In this document: in pieces, positions 1-8,742 of the stretch | How the letters are laid out: every line of letters begins with the position of its first letter | Position numbering within the stretch: the stretch's first letter is position 1 | The notes under the pieces: generated by a model | What the model saw: the letters and a program-made list of their open reading frames with translations, nothing else | Told to the model about the DNA's origin: nothing | Databases searched by the model: none | Assembly (NCBI RefSeq): GCF_902498845.1 | Contig: NZ_CABVLM010000013.1 | Span: forward strand, 89,057 to 153,056 | Reading direction: 5' to 3' | DNA: 64,000 bases | Source: Pseudoalteromonas rhizosphaerae | GTDB lineage: Bacteria > Pseudomonadota > Gammaproteobacteria > Enterobacterales > Alteromonadaceae | Made by a program: the position numbers and the translations under genes

Positions 1-157
1 GGGCAACGGAGTTAACCATGATATCTCTTTCATGTTTATTTTTAACCAGCGGAAAAAGTAGGCCAATCCCTAAGTCAAAACCATCTAAAAACACATACAT
101 CATTAAACCAAAGCCAATAATGAGTGCCCAGATACTCGGTAAGTCAAAATTCATCAT
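1..157 (-). CDS. cydB: Cytochrome bd-type quinol oxidase subunit II, N-terminal part
   Basis: Only the first 52 codons are inside the window; the gene runs off the left edge. The visible N-terminus starts MMNFDLPSIWALIIG and continues into a first membrane segment with the GFDLGIG motif typical of CydB. CydB is the second membrane subunit of the bd-type quinol:oxygen oxidoreductase in the cytoplasmic membrane. The start is 8 bases after the cydA stop, with GGAG just upstream inside the end of cydA, so the two are co-transcribed. Two adjacent ATG codons (ending at 157 and 154) are possible starts. Confidence 0.9.
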   Translation of the reverse strand, partial: MMNFDLPSIWALIIGFGLMMYVFLDGFDLGIGLLFPLVKNKHERDIMVNSVA

Positions 158-165
158 GTAATCTC

Positions 166-1566
166 CTAAAGCTCAACACCATCGGCCGCTGATAACGGAC
201 GAGCCGGACGTTTGTTTAAGTCATCTTTATTATCGTTGTCATACACTTGTTCAGGGCCCTTTTTGATAAGTGCTAACATATAACGCACACCGACCCCAAA
301 CACACAGACATATAAAACAACAAAAGTAAGTAATGAATAACTCATTGCCGTCATCGAATGAGCAGAGCTTGCATCAACCGTTCTTTGTAACCCATATACA
401 ACCCAAGGTTGTCGTCCCACCTCTGTAACAAACCAGCCAGTTAGCATCGCAATCAATCCGGCGGGGCCCATTGCAACACAAAACCTTAAGAACCATTTTT
501 TCTCGTATAATCGGCCTTTTTTACGTAACACTAACCCTGTTATGCCTAATAAAATCATCAATAACCCTAAAGCGACCATAATTCTAAAACTAAAAAAAAC
601 AATTGGCACATAAGGGCGATCTTCAGGAGGTACAGATGTTAATGGTGCAATGGTGCCATCAAGACTATGCGTTAAAATTAAGCTAGCAAGATGAGGTATT
701 TCTATAGCGTAATCATTGCGCTCTTCTTCCATATTTGGCCAACCGAATAAAACTAATGGGACACCTTCGCCGGGTTCTGATTCATGCCAATGTCCTTCCA
801 TTGCTGCCACTTTCATTGGTTGATACTCAAGTGTATTTAAGCCATGTTCGTCTCCTACAAAAGCTTGCAATGGCGCGATAATTAACAACATCCACATTGC
901 CATCGACAACATTTTTTTTGCCGCTTGAGTGTGCGAGCCTTTTAATAAATGCCATGCACCAGATCCGCCTACCAACAAGGCTGTCGCTAAAAAAGCGGCT
1001 AAGCCCATATGGACTAAACGATAAGGAAATGAAGGATTAAATATTATCTCAAACCAGTCAACCGGAACCGCTCGGCCATCAATAATTTCATAGCCTTGAG
1101 GTGTTTGCATCCAGCTGTTAGAAGCCAAAATCCAAGTCATTGAAATCAACGTACCGATTGCCACTAAACAGGTGGATGTAAAGTGAAGCTTTTCGCCAAC
1201 TTTATTCCAACCAAAAAGCATAACGCCAAGAAAGCCAGCTTCTAAGAAAAACGCAGTCATCACCTCATAACTGAGTAATGGCCCCGTAATAGCTCCAGCA
1301 AAATTAGAAAACTGACTCCAGTTAGTACCAAACTGATAAGCCATTACGATGCCGGATACCACTCCCATAGCAAAATTTACCGCAAACACTTTCATCCAAA
1401 AACGACAAAGCGTCATGTATATCGGTTTTCGCGTGTATAACCAAAGCCCTTCAAGTACCGCAAGGTAACTTGCCAAGCCAATTGTTATTGCAGGAAAAAT
1501 AATATGAAAAGAGACTGTAAATGCAAACTGTATACGAGCTAAATCAATAGCAGTAAAATCTATCAT
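166..1566 (-). CDS. cydA: Cytochrome bd-type quinol oxidase subunit I (CioA-like)
   Basis: This 466-residue polytopic membrane protein is subunit I of a bd-type terminal oxidase, which oxidises quinol and reduces oxygen to water. Visible landmarks are HIIFP with His21 (heme b595 ligand region), Glu99 and Glu107 in the SYEVMTAFFLEAG helix, RLVHM with His184 (heme b558 ligand region), and GDEHG followed by a short quinol-binding loop. E. coli CydA is about 520 residues and has a long Q-loop. The short loop and GDEHGLNTLEYQP are more like the cyanide-insensitive CioA branch. cydB follows after 8 bases. The gene diverges from a MocR-type regulator across 132 bases. Whether the enzyme is truly cyanide-insensitive cannot be read from sequence. 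Confidence 0.93.
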   Translation of the reverse strand: MIDFTAIDLARIQFAFTVSFHIIFPAITIGLASYLAVLEGLWLYTRKPIYMTLCRFWMKVFAVNFAMGVVSGIVMAYQFGTNWSQFSNFAGAITGPLLSYEVMTAFFLEAGFLGVMLFGWNKVGEKLHFTSTCLVAIGTLISMTWILASNSWMQTPQGYEIIDGRAVPVDWFEIIFNPSFPYRLVHMGLAAFLATALLVGGSGAWHLLKGSHTQAAKKMLSMAMWMLLIIAPLQAFVGDEHGLNTLEYQPMKVAAMEGHWHESEPGEGVPLVLFGWPNMEEERNDYAIEIPHLASLILTHSLDGTIAPLTSVPPEDRPYVPIVFFSFRIMVALGLLMILLGITGLVLRKKGRLYEKKWFLRFCVAMGPAGLIAMLTGWFVTEVGRQPWVVYGLQRTVDASSAHSMTAMSYSLLTFVVLYVCVFGVGVRYMLALIKKGPEQVYDNDNKDDLNKRPARPLSAADGVEL

Positions 1567-1640
1567 AACGCCAACCTACTCCTAGTTAATTACAGAGCAA
1601 ACATTAAACTTATCACCTATGGTATATATCTTTTTTTTAC

Positions 1641-1677
1641 AGTACAGGCACAGAAAAATAATTTACAATGAGTACAG
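1641..1677 (+). promoter_or_regulatory. Direct repeat AGTACAG x2, candidate MocR operator
   Basis: AGTACAG occurs at 1641-1647 and again at 1671-1677, exactly 30 bases apart and in the same orientation. A -10-like TACAAT (1664-1669) lies between them, just ahead of the regulator gene at 1699. MocR/GabR-type regulators are known to bind pairs of direct repeats overlapping their own promoter, so this is a natural autoregulatory site. The assignment is inferred from spacing and position only. Confidence 0.45.
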
Positions 1678-1698
1678 ATTGTCACTACGAGCGAGAGC

Positions 1699-3108
1699 AT
1701 GAAACAGTTCAAATATACAGAGCTTGAGGCTATCTTAAAAAAGAAAATTGACGCTAACAGCTTTACTCCAACAGGCAAGTTGCCCTCAGTGAGAGAGCTT
1801 TGCAAACTACAAGGCCTTTCAAAAGCAACCGTATTACATTCGTTACATCGCTTGGAATCACAAGGACTTATTTATGCAAAACCTAAATCAGGTTACTTTG
1901 TAACGCAAATAAAGCCGCCTAAACGAGTGCTACCAAAACAAATCAAAACATCATCTACTCCACGCAATGTGTCAGTACCTGCGATTTTAAAAGACATTAT
2001 GACGCGCAGTGCTGCCTTTGATATTTTACCAAGTGCTGGCGCGCAGGAAGATGCTACTCACTTAACCGTTCTTAATCGACATTTAAACAAAGCATTTCGT
2101 TCTTCTCAAAGTCAAAAAGCATTTTACTATAATAGTTCTGATGGTGATTTGCGTTTGAAGCACGCAATAATTAACCACTATGGTGGTTTAAACCAAAAAC
2201 CTGATGAGCTTTGCATTACCAATGGGTGTCAGCACAGTTTATTTATTTCTCTTATGGCCACGTGTTCGCCAGGCGACACTGTCGCTGTTGAATCGCCAAC
2301 TTTTTACGGGGTATTGCAAATATTAGAACAACTTAACCTAAAAATAATAGAAGTAGCATGCGATCCCGAGCACGGCGTAAGCATTGACGATCTGACAAAA
2401 AAAATAGCCAAGTGGCCCATAAAAGCATGTGTCGTCTCACCTAATTACTCAACGCCAACAGGTGCATGTATGCCTCATAGAGCAAGAGAAGAGCTACTTA
2501 AATTGGCAGTGAAAAGTGATTTTTGTATTATCGAAGACGACATTTACGGCGATCTGGCTTTTCCTCCTTTTGTTAGTGAGTCTTTAAAAAGTCTCGACAC
2601 CCAAGGACAAGTAATTTTGTGTAGTTCATTCTCAAAAAGCTTATCAAGAGATTTACGTATCGGATGGGTTTTTGGAGGAAAGTGGCATGATAAAATCACT
2701 CAACTTAAACTCGTTACCCAACTTTCTTCATGTGGGTCGATTCAACAAGGATTAGCCACTTTTATAGAAGATGGTCACTATCGTCGCTACCTAAATAAGC
2801 ACGTATATGCAATTAAACAACAACAAGCAGAGCTGATTAATTTTTTACAAACCCATTGGCCTGAGGATATACGCTTTACACAAGCTAATGGCGGCATATC
2901 TATGTGGGTCGAGTTAGATGAGTCAATAGATACCCAAAAAAGTTACAATGAAATACTACAACAAGGTATCGTCATGACCCCGGGCTCACTTTTCTCAGCA
3001 TCAGGGCAATATAAAAACTTTTTACGATTGAGTTATATTCACCCCCTCACTAAAGCAAGGGAAGTTGCGATCAAAAAACTATTCAGCACCCTCTTGGTAA
3101 AAAAATAA
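1699..3108 (+). CDS. MocR-type regulator: GntR HTH fused to PLP aminotransferase domain
   Basis: The protein has 469 residues. Residues about 5-75 form a GntR winged helix (GKLPSVRELCKLQGLSKATV, then LESQGLIYAKPKSGYFV). Residues about 110-465 form a fold-type I aminotransferase domain with the PLP lysine at Lys313 in SSFSKSLSRDLR and the ring-contacting Asp and Tyr in EDDIYGDL. This is the MocR/PdxR/GabR architecture, in which the aminotransferase domain senses PLP or an amino compound. It diverges from cydA. The target is unknown: it could be itself, cydAB or a distant gene. The ATG at 1699 follows GAGCGAGAGC and gives a full-length HTH. Confidence 0.92.
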   Translation: MKQFKYTELEAILKKKIDANSFTPTGKLPSVRELCKLQGLSKATVLHSLHRLESQGLIYAKPKSGYFVTQIKPPKRVLPKQIKTSSTPRNVSVPAILKDIMTRSAAFDILPSAGAQEDATHLTVLNRHLNKAFRSSQSQKAFYYNSSDGDLRLKHAIINHYGGLNQKPDELCITNGCQHSLFISLMATCSPGDTVAVESPTFYGVLQILEQLNLKIIEVACDPEHGVSIDDLTKKIAKWPIKACVVSPNYSTPTGACMPHRAREELLKLAVKSDFCIIEDDIYGDLAFPPFVSESLKSLDTQGQVILCSSFSKSLSRDLRIGWVFGGKWHDKITQLKLVTQLSSCGSIQQGLATFIEDGHYRRYLNKHVYAIKQQQAELINFLQTHWPEDIRFTQANGGISMWVELDESIDTQKSYNEILQQGIVMTPGSLFSASGQYKNFLRLSYIHPLTKAREVAIKKLFSTLLVKK

Positions 3109-3181
3109 CACGCTTTATGCCTACGATAAGCCGCTTTAACATCAAATAATAAGGTGGTTTCGGCTAAAACTACTATCAAAG

Positions 3182-3211
3182 TTGTTGCCAGTCGACAAGC
3201 TCGGTTATAAT
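3182..3211 (+). promoter_or_regulatory. Candidate sigma70 promoter
   Basis: TTGTTG (3182-3187) and a perfect TATAAT (3206-3211) are 18 bases apart, about 45 bases upstream of the ATG at 3256. The -10 is excellent and the -35 weak. Confidence 0.4.
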
Positions 3212-3255
3212 CCGCTCATCTGGCTATATCTTTGGCCTCTAACTGGATTAAAACG

Positions 3256-3564
3256 ATGAAAAAACTCTCTGCGGTGCAAATAAAACAACAAGCACTGGTA
3301 CTTAAAGTTGCTGATGCAATTGAAGAGCAAGGCCGTAATGAACTCACTGGCATGCTGCAATGCTGGTTTGACGTGGAATATCACTTATTTCCAGGCTCTT
3401 TACTAATGTGTTTTCAGTTTGAGAATCAGCAGGCGTTAACAGCGGCAGAGCCTGACTTATTAAAGTGGCAAAAACGTTTAAGTGGTGCAATGCTTAAAAA
3501 AGGCGTTATTTTAAAAGACATGCGCAAGCATTTAGTTTTCACCCTAAAGGGGCCTGATGATTAA
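3256..3564 (+). CDS. Hypothetical protein, 102 residues
   Basis: I do not recognise the family. The product is small and soluble, basic at the N-terminus (MKKLSAVQIKQQ), with a predicted helix-strand pattern and a Lys/Arg-rich tail (KRLSGAMLKKGVILKDMRKHLVF). No signal peptide or membrane segment is visible. A TTG at 3232 would add eight residues. I prefer the ATG at 3256 because the extra residues look like leader sequence, although neither start has a strong ribosome site. A TATAAT box at 3206 supports independent transcription. It stands between the MocR regulator and acpH, with no clear functional link to either. Confidence 0.65.
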   Translation: MKKLSAVQIKQQALVLKVADAIEEQGRNELTGMLQCWFDVEYHLFPGSLLMCFQFENQQALTAAEPDLLKWQKRLSGAMLKKGVILKDMRKHLVFTLKGPDD

Positions 3565-3697
3565 GTCAGATAGTAGCCATCAATCAAGCCGTTTTTAGTA
3601 TGATGCGAGCTTTTTGTTGGTCAGAATTTATTCCATCAAAAGCTAATTATCAATATTGCATCATTTTAGGCTAGAACCTGACTTACATTTAAAAAGT

Positions 3698-4300
3698 TTA
3701 CACACTAGCATCGTGAGCTCCTTCAAGACCTCGTTGCTTAACATGTTTAATCAATTCAGGGAAAAACGCTAAAAACATAGCATCTAATTCAGTGTAGTGT
3801 CGGGCTATATCAGCAGCAGCGCCAGAAAACGTATTAGTAAAGCGAATGCGCTTGGCAATATTATCAAGTGCAACCCCGACCCCTTCGACGGTTTCGTATT
3901 CTTTAAACCAATCATTCTGCGTCATATGTTTTACAACACTTTGCATTCTTGGCGGCATAACGGGTGTACGCTTACCCAAAAGCCTATAACTGATTTGCTT
4001 AAAGTCACTTAGCGGTTGATCGTTAAACCGTTGCCAATGCTGAATTAAAAAATGATCGAACACCACATCAATAGCGACACCCGCAAAGCGTTTACGCTGA
4101 GGCGAAAAATACTGTTTAGCTTCTTTCACTAAAGGGTGAGCATCTGTAAACTTGTCGACTAGATAGTGGTTATCTAGTGCATTTTTTACCGTGATTGGCA
4201 ATTGCTTTACATGCCTATTGCCGCCAAAATCACCAAGCAAGTTGCCAAAGTGCGAGTCTGCTGTAGGCTGTGCTAAATAAAGATGAGCTAAGTAGTTCAA
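3698..4300 (-). CDS. acpH: Acyl carrier protein phosphodiesterase
   Basis: AcpH removes the 4'-phosphopantetheine prosthetic group from acyl carrier protein in the cytoplasm. The 200-residue length and the N-terminus MNYLAHLYLAQPTADSHFGN followed by LLGDF match the family (E. coli AcpH has 193 residues). The conserved His/Asp pattern is present: AHLYLA at the start, HYLVDKFTDAHP around residue 45 and DVVFDHFLIQHW around residue 80. It is a monocistronic minus-strand gene whose upstream side carries a broken HxlR-type regulator fragment. Confidence 0.9.
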   Translation of the reverse strand: MNYLAHLYLAQPTADSHFGNLLGDFGGNRHVKQLPITVKNALDNHYLVDKFTDAHPLVKEAKQYFSPQRKRFAGVAIDVVFDHFLIQHWQRFNDQPLSDFKQISYRLLGKRTPVMPPRMQSVVKHMTQNDWFKEYETVEGVGVALDNIAKRIRFTNTFSGAAADIARHYTELDAMFLAFFPELIKHVKQRGLEGAHDASV

Positions 4301-4327
4301 AGTAATATCTCTTTATATTTCATTATA

Positions 4328-4470
4328 TTAAGAGCTTTCACTCACGTCTCCTAACAGGCGAGTTAAATCATTAAAGCGAACAAGCCCACCTTTTAGATGG
4401 TAAATACTCGAGCCTTTCCACTTGCCGCCTATTAGCTCTCCTAAAAATGCAACTAGGTTACTAAAAGTAT
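4328..4470 (-). pseudogene. Truncated HxlR-family regulator fragment
   Basis: Reading the minus strand, a stop-free stretch encodes LVAFLGELIGGKWKGSS and then IYHLKGGLVRFNDLTRLLGD, ending in VSESS and a stop at 4328. LIGGKWK and the RFN.L.RLL pattern are the signature start of HxlR-family winged-helix regulators. The usual N-terminal cysteine region and everything after the recognition helix are missing, so about 47 residues remain of a protein that is normally about 110. The stop falls just 28 bases before the acpH start. It looks like a decayed or deleted gene, not a functional one. Confidence 0.6.
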
Positions 4471-4496
4471 ACTAGTTGCTATTACCTTACAGGTAA
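4449..4496. promoter_or_regulatory. Two palindromes, possible HxlR-type operators
   Basis: GCAACTAG (4449-4456) and CTAGTTGC (4472-4479) form an 8-base inverted repeat around a 15-base centre. Immediately beyond, TTACCT-TAC-AGGTAA (4482-4496) is a perfect 6-3-6 palindrome. HxlR-family operators are often TTAC/GTAA-type palindromes next to the regulator gene, which fits the adjacent fragment. The binding role is inferred. Confidence 0.4.
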
Positions 4497-4504
4497 CTAA
4501 TATA

Positions 4505-4780
4505 TACCACATATTAACAAGCATTTTTAAGGAAAATACAATCAACACTGAACGCACAAATGCACGACAGCCGAATGCTAGTGTACTGATCTTGCAGGTG
4601 TAAAAAAATAAAGATCTTTTTCATAAATATCTTTATTTACTGAGAGTGAGCACATCATAAAGAAGCAATAAAAGGCATCAGACCAAAGAGGTATAAACCT
4701 AATAGTTAAAATTCATACATTATTTCAAATACTCATGCCTTTGCATGTGATTTTTATTACAATGCCTGCAAACCTGAATA
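4505..4780. other. Intergenic region, no gene seen
   Basis: This stretch between the HxlR fragment and the phosphoethanolamine-transferase-like gene is AT-rich. It holds a short AAAGATctttttcATAAATATCTTT-like imperfect hairpin around 4608-4635, but no convincing ORF, promoter or RNA. Confidence 0.4.
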
Positions 4781-6403
4781 GTGGAACTGCATGTGCAACA
4801 ATTTAAACATACCCTCTTAACGCTTTTGGCCCTATGGGCATTCGCACTGATGCCGGATGTCATTTATGGCTTGTTTAATCATAACTACTTGGCCGGTTAT
4901 AACTTCAAAAGCATTATCATTACCTTACTGTTAATGGTCTTCATGCTGTTAAGCCGCACCCCTAAACTTAACAATATTGTTTTACTGATAATGGCTCTAA
5001 TGCAGGCCTCTGAACTGATGTACTTCCAATACTTTGGCGGCTTTTACAGTGCTTTTGATATGGTGCTAATGATGGGTGAAATGCATGATGCACTAATTGG
5101 CTTTGCTGATGGTTTGAAATTTATGCTACCAGCGTTCTTTTTATCCATGGCATTTTATGGCTTAGCGTATTTCACCTATAACAAATACCATAAAACCAGT
5201 TTTACCGTACCTTATATCTCGGTGTTGTTTGTATTATTGCTCACGTTACCCTTTTTACAGTCTTTAGGTTCTAAGAGCTCTCAAAAATACCAGCCTAATA
5301 TTGCGCACTCAGCTATGAAAAATGGCTTATACAGTGTGTCATTCTTTAGCGCTCGCCAGTTAAAAATGATTCTGGGATTACGTAAAGAAATGCCTAGCTA
5401 TCAACCTTATCAATTGAGCAAAGGCGAACCTGCGGATGCAAATATTGTAATTTTAATGGGTGAAAGCCTGAGTTATTACAATATGGGTTTATATGGTTAT
5501 CAAAGAGATACAACGCCAGATTTAATGCCGTATAAACAAGACCCTAATTTCTTTTATTTGCCTGCGATCTCAAGCGCTGTTTCAACACGAGTATCTCTTA
5601 GCTTATTTTTTAACACCGTATATGAGCCTAATAATGCAGTCCATATAAGTAAAATGGACACTGCTTTGTTTCGGTTAGCTAAGCGTCAAGGGTTTGAAAC
5701 CCATTACATTACTACACAAAAAAATGCAGGAGGTTTAACCTATGCATTTTCACTTGGGGATATTGATACCTGGAAAGAAGATAAGCATCTAGATCAGTTC
5801 GATGGAGATTATGATGATCGTTTATTGCTCGAACTTAATTCCATGAATCTGGATTACAATAAGCCCCAATTTATTACGTTACATATGCGCAGCGCTCATG
5901 CACCTTATGTAGCTAATTACCCTAAAACTCAAGAAGTGTATCCTGTTGATGAGCAACCCTATGAAAAGTACATGCTGAATAGCTACGATAACTCAGTACT
6001 TTACACACAAAAGGTGATAGCTAACATTTATGAATTCTTTAAAGATTCAGGTAAACCAACATATATATTCTTCACGCCAGATCATGGTGAACTGACAGGG
6101 CAAGATGGTCGTTTTGGACATAACGCTGTCGATATGGATATCGCCCGGGTACCATTTATGTTTTACGGTGTTGATATTCCAAAAAATGAAATAACTCGAA
6201 TTAAAAAAGAATTAGGCTGTATGCCTAACCATTATTTAATTAGTCTGCAAGTGGCTAAAGTATTGGGTTATGACATTAAAAACCCGAATGAAGAGCAAGG
6301 TAAGTATTACTTGAACGGCACCGATGTATTTGGCGAGGCAGGCTTTATGCAGTACGATTTAAAGCAAATACAAGATAAAACTTGTCCAGAATTTTCAAAG
6401 TAG
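4781..6403 (+). CDS. Phosphoethanolamine transferase-like inner-membrane sulfatase-fold protein
   Basis: The protein has 540 residues. There are about five N-terminal membrane segments (residues about 8-160), followed by a periplasmic alkaline-phosphatase/sulfatase-fold domain. Metal and catalytic motifs are visible: GES at 227-229, a nucleophile position in SAVSTRVS (Thr269), LYGYQRDTTPDL at 237-248, PDHGE at 433-437 and GHN at 446-448. This is the EptA/EptB/CptA family, which moves phosphoethanolamine from phosphatidylethanolamine onto lipid A or other envelope glycans. The exact acceptor cannot be read. The start is GTG, because the in-frame stop at 4775 leaves no upstream alternative. A terminator follows at 6418. 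Confidence 0.8.
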   Translation: MELHVQQFKHTLLTLLALWAFALMPDVIYGLFNHNYLAGYNFKSIIITLLLMVFMLLSRTPKLNNIVLLIMALMQASELMYFQYFGGFYSAFDMVLMMGEMHDALIGFADGLKFMLPAFFLSMAFYGLAYFTYNKYHKTSFTVPYISVLFVLLLTLPFLQSLGSKSSQKYQPNIAHSAMKNGLYSVSFFSARQLKMILGLRKEMPSYQPYQLSKGEPADANIVILMGESLSYYNMGLYGYQRDTTPDLMPYKQDPNFFYLPAISSAVSTRVSLSLFFNTVYEPNNAVHISKMDTALFRLAKRQGFETHYITTQKNAGGLTYAFSLGDIDTWKEDKHLDQFDGDYDDRLLLELNSMNLDYNKPQFITLHMRSAHAPYVANYPKTQEVYPVDEQPYEKYMLNSYDNSVLYTQKVIANIYEFFKDSGKPTYIFFTPDHGELTGQDGRFGHNAVDMDIARVPFMFYGVDIPKNEITRIKKELGCMPNHYLISLQVAKVLGYDIKNPNEEQGKYYLNGTDVFGEAGFMQYDLKQIQDKTCPEFSK

Positions 6404-6417
6404 CTCCTCAGTATTCA

Positions 6418-6440
6418 GCCGCTCTATGAGCGGCTTTTAT
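6418..6440 (+). terminator. Rho-independent terminator
   Basis: GCCGCTCTATGAGCGGC forms a GC-rich hairpin followed by TTTTAT, 14 bases after the stop of the phosphoethanolamine-transferase-like gene. Confidence 0.8.
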
Positions 6441-6526
6441 GTTTATAGCACCTTATACTTTCAATTTAGTGTGGTTGATTCACATCTAATATTCTTGATT
6501 AACTATAAAAACAAACCTACAACTCA

Positions 6527-7666
6527 CTAATCAACAAGTTCCCTACCCCTTATATTAGGATGATTGCTGCTTTGTTTTCGGTATTCATTAGGAATTTCAC
6601 CCACAATACTTTTAAACACCCGGTTAAAAGTCGCTAAAGAAGAAAAGCCGCTTTCAAGCGCGATGCTTAAAATGCTCCAACCTTTAGCATCCTCACTTGC
6701 CAATAAAACTTGCGCATATTTAACACGATATTGATTAATAAACAGATTAAAGTTGGCTACTTTGTAGTGATAGCGAATAGCTCGGCTGATTTTATATTCA
6801 GATACTTGTAATACTTGAGCAAAATCTGAAATTTTAAGATTTGTTTGCAAGAATAGCTGTTGCTTATTGATAAGTTGATCAATGCCATCGATTAATTCAG
6901 GGGCAACATCGATTTGTTCATGTTGATTGGTGTTTTCAGTTATCTCAATGTCATTAAAAATACTAACTGTATCGCCCTCATTTTTAATACCTTGGCTATT
7001 TTTATCTCTCGCTTGAAGAAACATTAATGTTTGCATCGCAAGCACAATTAGTAGTGCAGATGAGGTAATAATAATGGGATTATATAGCTCAATTTCAGTC
7101 TTACTAAACATTAGCTTAGGTAATACACTTGCATTAAACACAGCTAAAAACCAAGCGCTGGCAAAGAGCACTGATTGCATTTTTTGTGACACTGTTTTTT
7201 CACTGTAGCCTCTTATTGCCTCCCAAAAAGAGAGCACAAGTATGCTTGATGAAAGCAATATGGTTACTTCATTCACCCCTTGCTTTAAGCGCCACATTAT
7301 ATCACTTGTAGGTAATGGCTGAGGATCAAAACTCACTAAGTAATGCCATGTTTGGTTAAACATTATCAAGCCTGCAATAGTTGCAGCAAAAACGATATGC
7401 CTGCGAGAAATTGGCTTGTTTTCACGAAATAACGCTCTAGCAATCAACCATGAAACATTACATGTAGCGCAAGTAAATAGCCCTATTAGGTATTGATACC
7501 CTCCGACACTTGACGCACTGAGTTTTTGCGCCCCAACCATACAGAGCGAGCCACAAAATAGTGCAAACAAATAGTGAACCAGTTGCTTATCTTTTTTCAG
7601 TGCATTAAATAACATCAACCCCATGCACACAAAGACGAGAAGGTAATAAGGAGAATTATTTTGCAT
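6527..7666 (-). CDS. Membrane-anchored AraC-family transcriptional regulator
   Basis: The protein has 379 residues. The first 220 or so contain about seven hydrophobic segments (for example YYLLVFVCMGLMLF and LLIVLAMQTLMFL), and residues about 265-370 form an AraC-type double HTH (LKISDFAQVLQVSEYKISRA, then GFSSLATFNRVFKSIVGEIP). The layout suggests that a signal is sensed in the membrane and passed to a tethered DNA-binding domain, a design common in Alteromonadales. It diverges from the DUF2306 membrane protein at 7872 across 205 bases, which makes that gene a likely target. The ligand is unknown. Confidence 0.88.
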   Translation of the reverse strand: MQNNSPYYLLVFVCMGLMLFNALKKDKQLVHYLFALFCGSLCMVGAQKLSASSVGGYQYLIGLFTCATCNVSWLIARALFRENKPISRRHIVFAATIAGLIMFNQTWHYLVSFDPQPLPTSDIMWRLKQGVNEVTILLSSSILVLSFWEAIRGYSEKTVSQKMQSVLFASAWFLAVFNASVLPKLMFSKTEIELYNPIIITSSALLIVLAMQTLMFLQARDKNSQGIKNEGDTVSIFNDIEITENTNQHEQIDVAPELIDGIDQLINKQQLFLQTNLKISDFAQVLQVSEYKISRAIRYHYKVANFNLFINQYRVKYAQVLLASEDAKGWSILSIALESGFSSLATFNRVFKSIVGEIPNEYRKQSSNHPNIRGRELVD

Positions 7667-7871
7667 AACAGGTCGCTCTTAAAATGACGTTGTATAAACA
7701 ACGTTGCTTTAACTTGTATAATACAAAGTAACTCTAGCTATGGCAAAAAGACTTTGTTAGTGAATGTGTCAGTAACTAACCGTAAAAATTATCCATATAT
7801 CGTTGCTCAAGTTTCGAATTTGAGAAGTATTCGCCCTGAAAGTCTTTATATTTGGCTATTGAAACGATTTA

Positions 7872-8693
7872 ATGGAAAAGTACATGTTAATGCAAAAAAT
7901 GAAAACAACCCCAAATAGGCTGCTCGAAAACAGTAAAAAAATATGGTTTATTTGCTTACTAATGGCACAAGGTTGCTTTGTAATTTACCTTATTTTGGGG
8001 TATGCCCTGACTAGCGTTACTACAGGTTTATCTGGCTGGGTCCGCCTTAACAATACCGCCTATGTTGCGAGCGACCCCATCGGTAATTTAATCTATGCCA
8101 CGCATGTGCTACTTGCCGTAGTAATGATAATCGGCGGGAGTTTGCAATTAATCCCCGCAATAAGAGCAAAATATACTAAGTTTCATCGCTATAACGGGCG
8201 CGTATTCTTACTGTTAGCTTGTACCATTTCAATCGCAGGAATGTACCTTATGATTGTTAGAGGCACAGTAGGCAACCTGCTAATGCATAGCCTGACAATG
8301 TTTGGTGGTGGTATGGTTATTTTATCGAGCATATTTGCAGTGCTGGCTGCTAGAGGGCGTAATATAAATTCACATCAAATATGGGCAATTCGTTTATACC
8401 TTGCAGCAAACGGCGTGCTATTTTTTAGGTTAATGATTTTTGCCTGGTTTTTAACGTTTGGCTCACTCGGGATTGATACTACAACGTTCACAGGCCCAAC
8501 CGTGTTAGCTGTTAGCGTATGTTCTTATGTGATGCCATTGCTCATTGCTGAACTGGTTAGGTATGCGGGGAAAACATCTAATAAAATGATAACAATCGCC
8601 ACCGCAGCTTTAATGATGTTGATATCCATTGTATTTTTAGTGGGCTTATTTGGTGTAGTGTTAGCAAATTGGTACCCAGCGATAGTTGGCTAA
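7872..8693 (+). CDS. DUF2306 domain membrane protein
   Basis: This is a 273-residue protein with about seven membrane segments. It has the DUF2306-type pattern of an early loop segment followed by KFHRYNGRVFLLLACTISIA, with conserved His in YATHVLLAVVMI, in FHRYNGR and in LMHSLTMFGGG. These histidines suggest heme or metal binding in the membrane, but the function of the family is not established. Four ATG codons fall within the first 13 residues (7872, 7884, 7890, 7899), so the true start is uncertain; 7872 is the longest. It diverges from a membrane AraC regulator and is probably controlled by it. Confidence 0.78.
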   Translation: MEKYMLMQKMKTTPNRLLENSKKIWFICLLMAQGCFVIYLILGYALTSVTTGLSGWVRLNNTAYVASDPIGNLIYATHVLLAVVMIIGGSLQLIPAIRAKYTKFHRYNGRVFLLLACTISIAGMYLMIVRGTVGNLLMHSLTMFGGGMVILSSIFAVLAARGRNINSHQIWAIRLYLAANGVLFFRLMIFAWFLTFGSLGIDTTTFTGPTVLAVSVCSYVMPLLIAELVRYAGKTSNKMITIATAALMMLISIVFLVGLFGVVLANWYPAIVG

Positions 8694-8742
8694 TAGCCAC
8701 ATAATTATTAACAAAATAGAAGGCCTAACCCAGCAATCTATT

